Shown here piece after piece: positions 37,201 through 46,549 of a stretch of DNA of 64,000 bases; positions within the stretch are counted from its first letter, which is position 1, and each line of letters starts with the position of its first letter. The stretch spans positions 889,252,184-889,316,183 of the forward strand of contig CM062817.1 in NCBI GenBank assembly GCA_031772625.1, written 5' to 3'. The notes under the pieces are model-generated. The model searched no databases, had not been told where the DNA came from, and saw only the letters and a list, made by a program, of their open reading frames with translations. The DNA is from Pinus tabuliformis. Taxonomy: Eukaryota > Streptophyta > Pinopsida > Pinales > Pinaceae. Position numbers and translations under genes: made by a program.

Positions 37201-40200
37201 CTCCCACAGAAAAGGGAACGTTCCCATACAGTTCCAAAGCTTCTGGGAGCACAGGAACCACTGGAACGGGTTTCCCACCTCTAGGGAGCGATTCTCGTGT
37301 GACAGAGCTAATGATGCTGAGCAATGTAGGGTTGCTAGCTAGCTAATTGCCCAAATCAAGAGAAAAAAATTCTCCCATGAGGTTACACACATTTTGTTGG
37401 GTAATAGTAACAACCTAGAAATATGATAAAGTATATTAACGTCCACAACTGACCAAAGTAGCTCTCTCATGGGGAGGGGTTAAGGATCAGAGGCAACAAT
37501 GGGGGATAACAATTGCCCCATGGGGTGTCCAAATATGTTAAAATTGGCAACTAGGGCCAAAATCCATGTGGGTCTACTTATTCATGGCGGCTGATATTTT
37601 TCTTGGATTCCTCTTGTCAAGAGGTGTAGGAATGATCTAAAGATCATCCGATTCCGATAAGTATTCATGGAGATATGAATTTATTTGTGTTATGGGACAA
37701 TTCGTCAAGGTCGACCAACGACCAAATTGCCCCCTCTCATCCTCAACGTAGCACTATAAATAAAGGTGACTTTCAACTCATTTCACACACCTCTTGTGAT
37801 CTCTTCCTCTCCACTTGTCTTTGGGTTTTGGTGGGAGGAGAGATCTTAAGATGATACGCTGCCCTAGAGGAAGCCCTAGACCCTAACGTTGTCATGGAGG
37901 AGACACAGCTTCTTATACATTGTCAAGGAGAATCCCTAGACGTGGAGCTGAAAGGGTTTTCTAAGGAGACCTACGTTGCCCTAAATTACAGTCCATAAAG
38001 CCAGCCTTAACGCTTGTATGGAGAAGCCACTTGATGCCCTAATACGTTGTCTAATACGCAGCAAGAAGGGCACTTAACACAATCATGAACACAGCTAAAG
38101 GGAGATCCACAAAAACCCTAACCACAGTCCTCTATACACAGTTAATCATAAGGCATAACGCAGACCCCAATACAACGCAACAAGAAGAGGGACTTCGCTA
38201 TCCTTAACACAATCATGGAAGGAGGTTAAACGCGGGCCTTATCTACTAGCCTTATTCCACTCATGCGCTAAAAAGAACACAACTCTAACGTTGCCCTAAA
38301 TGCAGTCATGGAATCACAACAAGGATTGGGAAAAAAAGCAGGTCTATGACTAACATCTAGACGCTGATTTAAGAGGGTCATATTATGCCCTAGGTGCAGA
38401 GAATAGGAGGGCCTATGACGGTATAATGGAGGCCTAAAAGACAGGCCCTAATGCTGTGTAAGAAGGCTCAATGCAAGCTTCAATAAGGACACCTATGCAC
38501 AGTCCTAAGGAAAGTCATACACGTTGTTACAGTCTCGGTATATACTATAGACTTGGGTATAGAATCTCGATGACCAGGTCCAGTCATAGAAGGAGCTTAG
38601 ACAGCATGGATTTGACAGTGGTGCAGCCTTAAGGATAAGTTATTCAAGGGTCAAGATATTTGGGTGTTGTGTGTAAACCTATCTTGTTGTTGAGCTAGGC
38701 CACAGGCCATAGCCAGCAACATAGAACTTTAAGGGTTGCACTAATCAATGGCAGTGTTGGAACCTATCTTGGATCACTGCAGTCTTTTAGTTGTTGACTG
38801 TATCAAGGACTAACTTTAATACAACATGGTGTAGGTGACATCAATGATGTTGAGAACAAATCAGTGATATTTGGGTGCAACTTGGAGACGATGAAGTACA
38901 ACATGATGGATGCAGCATGATGGGCATGGTAGTGAGGTGCAGCATGATGATGAGGTGTAGCATGATGATGAGGTGCAGCATAATGATGAGATGCAACATA
39001 GTGAGGTGCAGCATGGTGATGGAGTCACCTTGGAGGATCAGTGAGTTCAAATCAGCTACCTCATGTGTCATCTTCTTAGCTCTTATTTTGATAAGTCAAA
39101 ATGTTGACTTCTGATGTATATGTACTATCTCTCTCTCTATGTTGAACTATTGAAGAGCATAAGAAGAATTGATCAAGGGTTCCCCACATTGGGGTTTGTC
39201 CTTGGCTGGCACCACGTCTTGAGTCCTCTTATATTAGCTTGTTTTATGTGATTTATGTTTATGTTCTATCTGCATTTTACTATCATGCTAAATGTGATTG
39301 CTAATCTGGAATTGATATTGAGCTAATATGGAAACTTGAAGTAAATTTGCTCTCAGCATAGAACATACCTAAAATTAACAAAATAGGACTTCAAAGTCCT
39401 AGAAGTAATAATACAATGAAAAAGTGTCTAGAGCATCTCTCAAGGATGAAAATTGCAGCTTCACCCTATTCCTCCGCCGACTACAATAGCGAATTTTCCA
39501 AACGCCACTCCAACCGCAATTGTCCCCAAACCTACAAGTATAGAACAACAAATTGTCTGTATCTTTTCTTTCGTAGACCACCATTGTAACCATTGATGTT
39601 CCCATTGCTTTTCCTGCTACCAGTGGCCACTCCAATCGTTGACATAGTCGTACACTAAATACTGCCACTAGTCGTTGACCCGATCGTTCGAATCTAATGT
39701 CGTCGAATCATAGCCTCACTGTCGTCGGTCTCATTATCGACTTGTGTTGTTCTCACTTGTGATTCTGTTGCCCAATCCGTCTTCTACCCTGTTGCCCACC
39801 CTACCAATTGCACAATAGCCACGAAGGACGTGACTATCTTGGTGGAATAGGTTACCACTATTCACTACCAACCACTGCAACCATTCAAATCGAATTCAAG
39901 ATAGTATACGTTCTTTCAAAATGGAGTCAAAAAGTTAAAAATAAGTTTAATTTAAGTCAAAGTTATTATAAAAACCTTTAATTCATTAAATAAAAAAAAG
40001 GAAAAAAAAAAAGTGAAGATGTCTCATTTTTAAAAGAGTGGATTATTTAAAAAAAGATAGAAGGGAGTTTTGAACATTAAAGGTAAAAAGAAGGAGTATT
40101 TAGAGTTTTTAGATTGGTAAATTTAATATTAAAACACCAAAGTAAGGAAGTATCAATCCAAAAAAAAAGGGCAATAAAACTAAACTCAAATTCAATTCAA

Positions 40201-43052
40201 AAGTTCCAATCAAAGTTATAAAGGGGATTTTAAATGCAAGGTGTGCTCCATAAATATGTCAACATTTTGGACAGAATGTCATTTTTGTAAAATGGAATTT
40301 ATCTTTCCGTCCCTATGTAAAAATCAAAAACACGCTTGTCCAACAAAAACATGGTTGGACAAATATTTCTTATGGAAGAATGTCAATGTAATGTACAGAG
40401 GCAAATCAAAGGATTAGAATACAAACTCACAAAACTTCAACATAAAAACGAAGTATTAGAAAAGAAACATAAAGATTTCGAAGATATGTTTTACAACGAG
40501 TCAAAAAAAAAGGACGAGGAAATTTTGCATCTAAGGGACCATAGTTAAAAATTACTTGCAAAGGTCAATAAATCCAAAGCTACAAAGAAACAATTACAAG
40601 AAAAGGAATGTCTTGAGAAGAAATTCAACAAACATTTATTGGAGATGGAAGAAGAAAATTTGCACTTAAAAAAGCCTTAATCAAAATTTATTAAAACAAA
40701 TCAAAGATTTGAAAAATGCAAAGCTTTAGCATCAAAATGAAGTTAAAACAGAAGTTGAAGAACTTTCACGTTTAAAAAATCATAATAAAAATGATAAGAA
40801 ATCATTGAAAAACAAATTTGAAGAACTTATCGCAAAAGAAAAATCAAAATCTTCAGACGTAACAGTCCAAGTTGAAGAAAATAGAACAAACACAGATCCC
40901 ATTAATCTCACAGTTCAGACAAATCCAAACCCAATTGAAGTCAATACGTACTAATAGGTTGCAGTCCAAATGACAGAAAATTCAAGTGAAGATCCTATTA
41001 ACCAAGCGACTTTTGTTGCTGAAGGAAATCAAGTACCTCAAGTAAACCAAGAGATCACCACAATCAGGTTAAGGGAAAATCAGATCACAAGAACTGCTTA
41101 TTGACACCCAAACCATAAAAGCAGACATATTAACCAGTTTTCATATCGCATATCCACCAGACCAGAAACAACTAACCGATGTTCCCAAGAATATCAATGT
41201 CAGCACAATTTAATCTTATAAAAATTCATCCAATGTATCCAGAAACTGCAAGATTCCCTAAAAGATTGATTTAGGATGGTCAAACCCCTTCTCAGTTCAA
41301 CAATTTTGTTTATCACTCAAAGGATCCTACCATCTTGTATCATTGAAGATGACAACCCGAAGAATTCAAAAAAATGTGAATAGATTATAAGACAAAGAAA
41401 TAGATGACATGCCTTATCAGCAATAAGATTTGAAGACAGTTTTCTGAAGAGGTAAGCAATGTTATAAATATAAAAGATTAATAATTAATAATAATAATGA
41501 TTAGTATAAGGAAGAAGCATGTCTCTAAGGACATGACCATTCATGAAGGGACACCTGCCTGGGTATATAAGTGGGCCCACATTTGTAATCATATATCATA
41601 TCTCATATCATCTCTCTTGTACATTCAACATTTCTATATATAATTATTACTTGTCCTATCATGGATATCTATATATTTCAGATATTCTGAATATTCCCTG
41701 TGTATAAGAACCTTGTTCGTTACACTATTTCAAACATGACATTCTTGTAAAAGTCCTACTATAACAGGTTTCAAATGCACATATTCACAAAGATAGGCAC
41801 AGACCTCTGCCATGACAGTGTCAATACATTGTTGAAGCCCTCTCAAAGCAGCACTCTCAGCACTTGACATTGCCGATGACATTTCTTCACAGCATGCAGC
41901 ATGAGCACCATCAACAGGTAATAACAATCTTGAAATAGTGTTCCCAAAATGCTTCATACACAAGAAATATCAAATTAGTGAATTGTCATTGCAATATTTT
42001 CAAACTGAATAAGAAGCAACTCAAGTTATTAAACCTTTTGAGAGTATAGTTAAAAAAAGGCATAACCTACTTGCTGGACCATAGCAACATTGCTGGTGGC
42101 ACGTTGAACTGCAACCATGAACGACCTAAAACTTGTTTCACCTGCTGCTGCAGCAGCCTCTGCCTAGATAGGGTTAAAAATGTAAATAATTCAGATTATA
42201 CTTCAAATAAATGATAATTCATTATGATTCAACTAAAGAGTTTCTTCGTATATGGAGTACAAAAAGAACATTATAACATGAATACTTCTCAATTTTTCCT
42301 CCATTACATTAACTAAAATTTTCAAAAAAACATAATAAACAATTCTCTAGGACACTGTTATAAAAATAGTCCTGAACCTTATAGGCTTGAATTTTTAGAC
42401 AATCATTATTAATATGACAACCCTCTATAATTTAGTGTTATCTTAAATGGTTGACTAAAGTGAAAAAAGGAATTCTGTCTTTTACTTGTGTGCCCTAGCC
42501 ATTAAACCCCCAAAACTAACATGAAAGAAAGAACAAAAGTGACAAATTGAACTTGGTAGGAACATACATATTCAAATTAGCCACAGAAAGAATTGCACAT
42601 ATAACCTATTATTTTCTAACAAAATTCTTCAAAAGAAATGCTCAAAGCCATGTAGCTCCAGGGCACCACTAAAGAAATGCATCAGAATAGACCAATTAAC
42701 ATGCCAAACTCATCACCTACCGCAGAAGCAGCAGCTGCAGCCACTCTTCTGCTGACACTTGAACCAATAACAAACCGCTCTCTTAAAGCTGCAGCATCAT
42801 TCAGAGCTTCTCTGGTCCTTTCCAACCCTTCTGTGGTATACTGGCTGACCTGCAAAGCTACACTCTGTAATTCCCTCCGTTTTTTGTGACTACATATAAT
42901 TCCTCAATTCCACATCCTGGTAAGTTAGCATTGAATATTACAAAGTAATTCCAGCAGAACATCCATGAATATTTGAGAAATTCAGATATTGTACTTACTT
43001 GATCCAGCAGGCATGTGAAGACTGCTTTCACATTATTTGCCAGAGCAGCAGG
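19171..43052 (-). CDS. SEC10: Exocyst complex component SEC10, partial gene (six internal exons)
   Basis: SEC10 is a subunit of the octameric exocyst, which tethers secretory vesicles to the plasma membrane in the cytoplasm. The six exons (54, 129, 93, 147, 98 and 85 bp) translate to about 202 contiguous residues carrying hallmark plant SEC10 stretches: [52 protein letters not shown] and [11 protein letters not shown]. Every junction is GT-AG and phase-consistent: four phase-0 joints, then a phase-2 joint rebuilding Arg. No stop or frameshift occurs. The C-terminal exons (about 130 residues in angiosperm homologues) and most of the N-terminal region are outside the window. Introns are 149, 557, 119, 22337 and 114 bp. 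Identification rests on remembered family sequence and is strong. Confidence 0.92.
19370..19467 (-). CDS. SEC10: SEC10 exon e (32 codons plus 2 bases)
   Basis: Encodes [20 protein letters not shown] through VACT plus CG. CTAG acceptor, GTGTGT donor, phase 2 exit. It continues exon d directly in the protein despite lying 22 kb away. Confidence 0.93.
20988..22056 (-). repeat. Copia F LTR remnant
   Basis: The right end ...AAAACTAGCA abuts CTCCCTCTTAGCGAGG, the same polypurine-tract context that abuts Copia C's LTR at 23653. The interior shares blocks with Copia C's LTR (AAACCGGTGCAGCA, TTTTATTATT). It is read as the 3' LTR of an older related Copia. The left edge is approximate. Confidence 0.5.
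22057..22744 (-). pseudogene. Copia F internal fragment, heavily decayed
   Basis: After a purine-rich tract on the minus strand the sequence resembles the untranslated 3' internal region of Copia C but shows no readable Pol domain. Nothing else is recognised here. Confidence 0.35.
22745..23653 (-). repeat. 3' LTR of Copia C
   Basis: On the minus strand it starts TGTTGATTTGGCG right after AGAGGGAG and ends near TTTTCACA (22745). There is no partner LTR in the window, so the end is inferred from TG/CA rules. Confidence 0.6.
23990..27397 (-). pseudogene. Copia C Pol: integrase, RT and RNase H, broken
   Basis: The integrase part shows [11 protein letters not shown] with CRGCALGK (His/Cys finger), [16 protein letters not shown] and [12 protein letters not shown] frameshift near 26750 leads to [18 protein letters not shown] shows [13 protein letters not shown] and LYVDDLFLT; RNase H shows [13 protein letters not shown] codons stand at 25950-25952 (KGYA before KEGIDY), 25668-25670 (after DGYL), 24212-24214 (after MCDN) and near 24103, all where relatives have Gln. 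The segment includes the 646-bp duplication, so much of RT occurs twice. The Pol frame ends at TAG 23990. Not functional. Confidence 0.85.
24525..25816 (-). repeat. 646-bp tandem duplication within Copia C RT
   Basis: Units 24525-25170 and 25171-25816 align throughout at a constant offset of 646 with scattered substitutions (for example GGCTGCTTCC versus GGTTGTTGCC). The junction fuses TATCACA to CTGAGAAT. Each unit encodes the YVDD-containing half of RT, and both share the DGYL-TAG stop, so that stop predates the duplication. Confidence 0.9.
27398..30545 (-). repeat. 3' LTR of element B
   Basis: 3148 bp. It contains a homopolymer-rich AT stretch (27875-28380), a TATA-like box at 29781-29787 and an open frame at 29127-28783 on the element's sense strand. 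Confidence 0.93.
29781..29787 (-). promoter_or_regulatory. TATA-like box in the 3' LTR of element B
   Basis: The minus strand reads CCTTTATATAGGG; the copy in the 5' LTR is at 34886-34892. The site aligns with TTTAAATAGG in element A's LTR, supporting it as the U3 promoter. Confidence 0.5.
30765..32174 (-). CDS. Gag-like protein of element B (coiled coil, no zinc knuckle)
   Basis: An intact 469-residue ORF starts about 340 bp after the PBS. Residues about 60-100 carry the retrotransposon Gag core [19 protein letters not shown] and [13 protein letters not shown]. Residues about 155-335 are predicted coiled coil: heptad-like repeats rich in Met, Gln, Glu and Lys with recurring MQ-HKEEI and NHNNQLA motifs. 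A strongly basic patch ([15 protein letters not shown]) near residue 400 could be a nuclear localisation or RNA-binding signal. No CCHC zinc knuckle and no protease DSG motif is present. It would form the particle that packages element RNA. Homologous to the broken gag at 3653-5062. Intact frame suggests recent activity. Confidence 0.85.
   Translation of the reverse strand: MDYSCKPCHFTSNLHDLPKEAISKLLKFSGDDPVAVKHHLNMFTCVKILYCRFPQYNHEDFKMRLFVYSLEGDALNWFNNFPNDFFTSLQDILDAFKDRYVSPNSLPSTSKTVQKEESNHIKGQAVEESFQDQNVSSTGNIVDQVHDSEKSGTNNSEREEQKQIIQDLMMLVRNMESNQASLINDVKTLGTHLEKRNRELEVTQNQHAKEIEAMKIKYETEIRSMQNKMSVLEENMVTMKTDHDREIDSMTFNHNNQLADMQANHKEEINFMQHCLMNIEEKNDKVIKHMQEHHAMQISAIRDECSSQMDAIRIQVQKIQQWSDDKRNQEPSHLPQQVPSYYEEVIRWIIEGDPDKPKNDKNQMQDTKGLSMHILHTSSDSFETESSRSSVIHPARKKKRKRKKIRRRFDASDGREQLDFRIGRSPTICKIGHGTSDKQPTDLPESRQMLSMHYIEHILCREAFFVLYF
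32494..32511 (-). other. Primer-binding site of element B (tRNA-Asp)
   Basis: The minus strand reads TGGCGCCGTTGCCGGGGA, the exact 18-base complement of the plant tRNA-Asp 3' end, as in Ty3/Gypsy lineages such as Athila and Tat. Confidence 0.93.
32516..35650 (-). repeat. 5' LTR of element B
   Basis: 3135 bp, closely matching 27398-30545 with small indels and scattered substitutions. It is followed outward by ATCCC and then Copia C sequence. Confidence 0.93.
35357..36290 (-). repeat. 467-bp tandem duplication across the element B/Copia C junction
   Basis: Units 35357-35823 and 35824-36290 keep a constant 467 offset. Each holds the last 294 bp of the LTR, the ATCCC site and 173 bp of Copia C. 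A few substitutions separate the copies. The duplication therefore happened after element B inserted. Confidence 0.92.
36118..36455 (-). pseudogene. Copia C protease segment
   Basis: From 36455 the frame reads [16 protein letters not shown], giving the aspartic protease signature, then [12 protein letters not shown]; a stop follows near 36350. After a frameshift it continues [16 protein letters not shown] toward the element B insertion point. The gag part expected upstream is replaced by unrelated sequence at about 36460. Confidence 0.8.
36460..37400. other. Unassigned sequence with GGGAAC-type motifs at both ends
   Basis: No coding sequence is recognised. GGAAC/GTTCC motifs cluster at 36470-36540 and again at 37195-37290. 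The right end read in reverse, TAGAGGTGGGAAACC, resembles a hAT terminus, but no matching left terminus or 8-bp duplication was found. The centre is AT-rich. Confidence 0.3.
37401..40340. other. Unassigned intronic sequence with a TATA-like site and minisatellite
   Basis: TATAAATA at 37755-37762 (plus strand) precedes a pyrimidine-rich leader and a long stretch with many GGAG and CCCTA motifs, reminiscent of an LTR or untranslated leader. No paired repeat or protein domain identifies an element. No gene is seen from 39100 to 40340. Confidence 0.3.
38930..39022 (+). repeat. 18-bp minisatellite
   Basis: About four to five imperfect copies of GAGGTGCAGCATGATGAT. The plus-strand frame reads as repeating CSMMMR. 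Confidence 0.85.
40351..41350 (+). pseudogene. Decayed coiled-coil ORF of unknown family
   Basis: The first open segment (40351-40548) is almost purely Lys/Glu/Leu heptads. Decayed frames to about 40960 continue the coiled coil ([23 protein letters not shown]), then a Thr/Asn-rich section, and near 41220 another frame reads [11 protein letters not shown]. Stops at several places and frame changes show it is not functional. It could be the Gag or virion-associated part of a retroelement or an endogenous pararetrovirus, but no RT, protease or zinc finger is nearby to decide. Confidence 0.4.
41564..41570 (+). promoter_or_regulatory. Candidate TATA box downstream of the coiled-coil ORF
   Basis: TATATAA inside GGGTATATAAGTGGGC sits in an otherwise non-coding stretch after the decayed ORF. 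The context resembles plant LTR or pararetroviral promoters. It is 160 bp beyond SEC10 exon d's donor boundary, in the giant intron. Confidence 0.4.
41805..41951 (-). CDS. SEC10: SEC10 exon d (49 codons)
   Basis: Encodes [19 protein letters not shown] through DTVMAE. Acceptor GAAG, donor GTCTGT, phase 0. This donor opens the 22.3-kb intron. Confidence 0.93.
42071..42163 (-). CDS. SEC10: SEC10 exon c (31 codons)
   Basis: Encodes [16 protein letters not shown] through [12 protein letters not shown] acceptor, GTAGGT donor, phase 0. Confidence 0.92.
42721..42849 (-). CDS. SEC10: SEC10 exon b (43 codons)
   Basis: Begins [16 protein letters not shown] after a GCAG acceptor and ends in an Ala-rich stretch ([10 protein letters not shown]) at a GTAGGT donor; phase 0 on both sides. 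Confidence 0.92.
42999..43052 (-). CDS. SEC10: SEC10 exon a (18 codons)
   Basis: Encodes [18 protein letters not shown] and ends at a GTAAGT donor. The acceptor chosen is TGGTACAG just upstream. An open frame extends to about 43090, so the 5' boundary may lie a few codons further out. Confidence 0.82.
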
Positions 43053-44957
43053 CTGTACCAGTGCATTCCAAACAGTATTCATAAAAAACTCGAATCATGT
43101 AAAGTTATTGAAAAGTGAATAAAATATACAAGACCTCAGTGAAGTTGTCTCTATATTATATGGTATGTGCCTTTAAGAATTATACTATTGATAAGACGCC
43201 CATCACAAACATTGAAAAAATGACATTATAAATAATTGAAAAATGTTATTGCAAGTCTACTACTTGAACTTTCATTATGGGTTTTCATACATGTTGACGA
43301 CATGGTAGAAAATGCTATATAGCTGCAATAAAATATAATGCTGATTGTAATTGTATTTGTACAGGTACATCCATCTGGTTAAGGGAAATGACTAAATATC
43401 AATATGACTACACAATGATTAGTTCACTCGAGGTGTATTGAGGGATGATGCAAGCAATTCACGAGTCTTTCATAGATTATAAAAGTGATATCTCTGCAGA
43501 AGAGTACAGACAGGTTTCTCTAGTTTGTCTCAATGATGTGATTTGTTGCTTTTACAAATCCATTCACATTATTGTTTTCACTTTCTCTTTGTGAGATATA
43601 AAGAAGTTTGTAGTTCCTTTTTCACTGAGGTGTCTTCATGCATAAGACTATACTTCACACTCGAGATATAAAGAAGTTTGTAGTTCCTTTTTCACTGAGG
43701 TGTCTTCATGCATAAGACTATACTACAAACTTTGAAATCATCGTATGCAAGGAAACATTAGCTAAAGTGTCAAATCAATTTTGGCATTCATGTCAATGAA
43801 AATAAAGTACCAAGATGACAGAAAGAGGCTGGTAGTGCTGGAAATTACATCAAGTAGAATAGAGTCTATACCAAAGGACAAATATAGGTTTTTCTGATTT
43901 AAACATACAGCAATAAAATGCAAATATGGAGTACAATTAATTGACCAAAACTGAAAACCTATGTTCCATGATTGTAAATGAACAAAAGCACTATGTACCT
44001 GTAGAAATCTATATGGGTACATATATAACACATTAAACAAATTTAGAGAGAATCCAGCCTAAACATATGGTGATTGCTGAGCAACAAATGCACATGTGCA
44101 GTTCAATTGCTGAGCAAAATTGAAAATCTGTATTGTATTATTCTAAATGAACAAAAGGACTATGCATTTGTAGGATTTTATATGGGTGGTGAGCAAAAAA
44201 GTTCTCATAAACAATATTAATAGATGTCAATAAATTAACTATGACACTACAAGTACATGAATGGGAGCACAAGGTAGGCTACCCGGAACACATACCGCTC
44301 TCTGAAGTTTCCATCCCTCATTACATCATCATATCACAGCCTAGAATGCAGCAAGTATATCAATGGAAGCACAAGGTAGGCTACCCAATTCATATATACC
44401 ACTCTCTCAATCTATCATCCCTCATTACATCATTATATCACATCCTAGATTGTTATGGCGGTTTAAGCACCTAAACTCTAGCCATAACATACAAATGTTA
44501 TAATGGTCACATCTCAATAACCACTACCATAAAGTTAGATTATATAAAAGACACATTAGCTATTTAGGTCTTTATCTGCTTTAAATAGTACCAACTATAG
44601 GAGCTTCTTTTGCGGTCCCACTTTGCATCTAAACCGATTGACTTTAGTTCCATTGACTTACTTATTGTGGTCATTTTTCAGACATTAATAAAATTATTGC
44701 ATCTTGTCTTATATACATCCCACTTAAATGAGAGCTTCAAATGTTCTCAACAACAGCTAAACATCAAAAGTTGCTTGTCTCTAGGACATTTTTATCATCA
44801 TTGTCTTTGTCACTAACTGTGTTAGTGGATCTCCCTCAGAACTCAATGCCATAACCAGGCAGTTGCAAACTCCTCTCCCCACAGCATGGTTGAAGCCCAA
44901 CGAGCACCATGCAAGACAAATTTTCCTCAATTTCTCTCTGCCATCAACCATCCATGG
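43053..44957. other. SEC10 intronic sequence upstream of exon a
   Basis: No further SEC10 exon is recognised. It holds an 80-bp tandem duplication (units beginning 43593 and 43673, nearly identical) and a 103-bp diverged direct repeat (AGCACAAGGTAGGCTACCC at 44264 and 44367). Confidence 0.6.
43593..43735 (+). repeat. 80-bp tandem duplication
   Basis: GAGATATAAAGAAGTTTGTA and the following sequence recur 80 bp later with almost no change, indicating a recent event. Confidence 0.88.
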
Positions 44958-45966
44958 TATTGAGAATTCAATAGGGCAATGTATATGTCAATTCTCTTAA
45001 CTTGATAACTATTTGTGTTACCTTTTTACTTATTAGCTTTGATCTTTATTATTCCAATGTGCAATACATTAAACATTCACCAAAAAAATAAGAACAGTGA
45101 CACAATATTAGGCTGCAAGCCAAGGCCAAAACCCCTCCTGTTGAGGGGAAAACCCTAAAATCTCTTCTTAATTCTTATCTTTCAGATCTTTCAATTGACG
45201 AATACCATGACCTAAACTCAGACAATTAACCTCCAAGATCAAGGCTTCCTCAACCTCCAGCTGCAATATCATCGACCTCCCAGTAAATCCGAAATTTTGC
45301 TGCCCAGCAACTGCTGCAACTATTGCTTCCTCTCTAGGAGACTTCGATCTCCCTGTAGCTGCTCTTCCCTTCACTTCGCATGCCTTGATATGGATTCTAG
45401 GGCTAGTAGGAAGCCCTAAGAGACCTTCGCTTGCCTTCTTGAACTTCTTGCTTCAAATCGAACTTTAGACTTCCCCAGCACAAAAACCCTAACTTTGCAT
45501 TCCCAAAAGAATGTAGAGAGACCCAAACACTTTGACTTTCTTCGTCCTTCTGTTGCTTCCTCTTTCACATGAGAGATGAATGAGTGAATGGTCAAATGGA
45601 GGACTAGTTCCTCTTATATATAGGCTTCTTCAAGGGTGGACATTGCTCTTCATGTAGGCCGACTTGACAGCTCTTAGGCCGACTTGATCTTGGAGGTATT
45701 TTTGACATTTTTCAAGACAAAAAAAAAAAAAGAAAAATTCTTTTACAATTTACAATGTGCCCATAGGGTCTTTCATATATGACAATGACTCTTGTACCTA
45801 GGACAAACCCTAGAAGCACTTTAATGAGTGCTTGATCTATAAAATAAATTCCTTGGGCAAGAAACCCAAGCTTGATAATAATAAAAATAATTTCTTTTTC
45901 ATTTTATACATACAAGAGTACATTTCATAATAATGAAGACCGAAACTAGTTACACTTTCTTCAACA
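44958..45966 (-). repeat. 3' LTR of Copia D
   Basis: Uninterrupted copy, 1009 bp. TATATATAA on the minus strand (45614-45622) is a good TATA candidate; the matching box in the 5' LTR is at 51796-51804. Confidence 0.9.
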
Positions 45967-46549
45967 CTCCCTCTTAACTAGGGAGGTGTTCATAAGAGGT
46001 ACATGGCTATTGGCAATCTAAAGAGATCTCGTAAGAAGAGTCGGATTGGTAACCCATATATCTAGCATCATAATAACCAGCATTGTCACGTAGCAAGGCC
46101 TTGACTAACAGCTCTATCTCTCCACAAGATCAGAGCACAATGTTGGCGAGACCAATGATGTATAGACACCAACATCTTTGTCTCTCCAAGGTACATACTC
46201 CAGCAAGGTGTTCACAAAGTATGCCCTCCTGTTGGACTATTCTTATCTTGGGTAGCTAATCCTCAAAAGCATATCGGTCCACGACTACTCTTATCTTGAA
46301 TGCCCTACCACATTCTCAAAGAGTATCGAATGCCAAATGGTTACCCAATCCTCCATTCTTTCTTCCCAAGTGAAGACAAGAATATTGTGTCTATCTCTCT
46401 CTCTCAATTAGGGAGAACAAATCCACCAAACCAATATCGTCCCTTAAGTATACAAGCTTCTTGTTTGCAAGTGATTTTGTCAATATGTCAACTACCTGCT
46501 CATCAATGGAGACATATCGTAGTTGCACCACACCATTTTGTACTAGCTC

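Larger units (their letters stand above)
19468..41804 (-). other. SEC10: 22.3-kb SEC10 intron with nested transposons
   Basis: Donor GTCTGT at 41804 and acceptor CTAG at 19468. It contains Copia F remnant, Copia C and gag-only element B, all on the minus strand like the gene, plus degraded sequence. The 19468-20987 part has no recognisable gene; it holds a TG microsatellite near 19790. Confidence 0.88.

Noticed and set aside
36460-37290. A hAT-like element with GGGAAC motifs
   Set aside because: Only one plausible terminus and no 8-bp duplication could be found.
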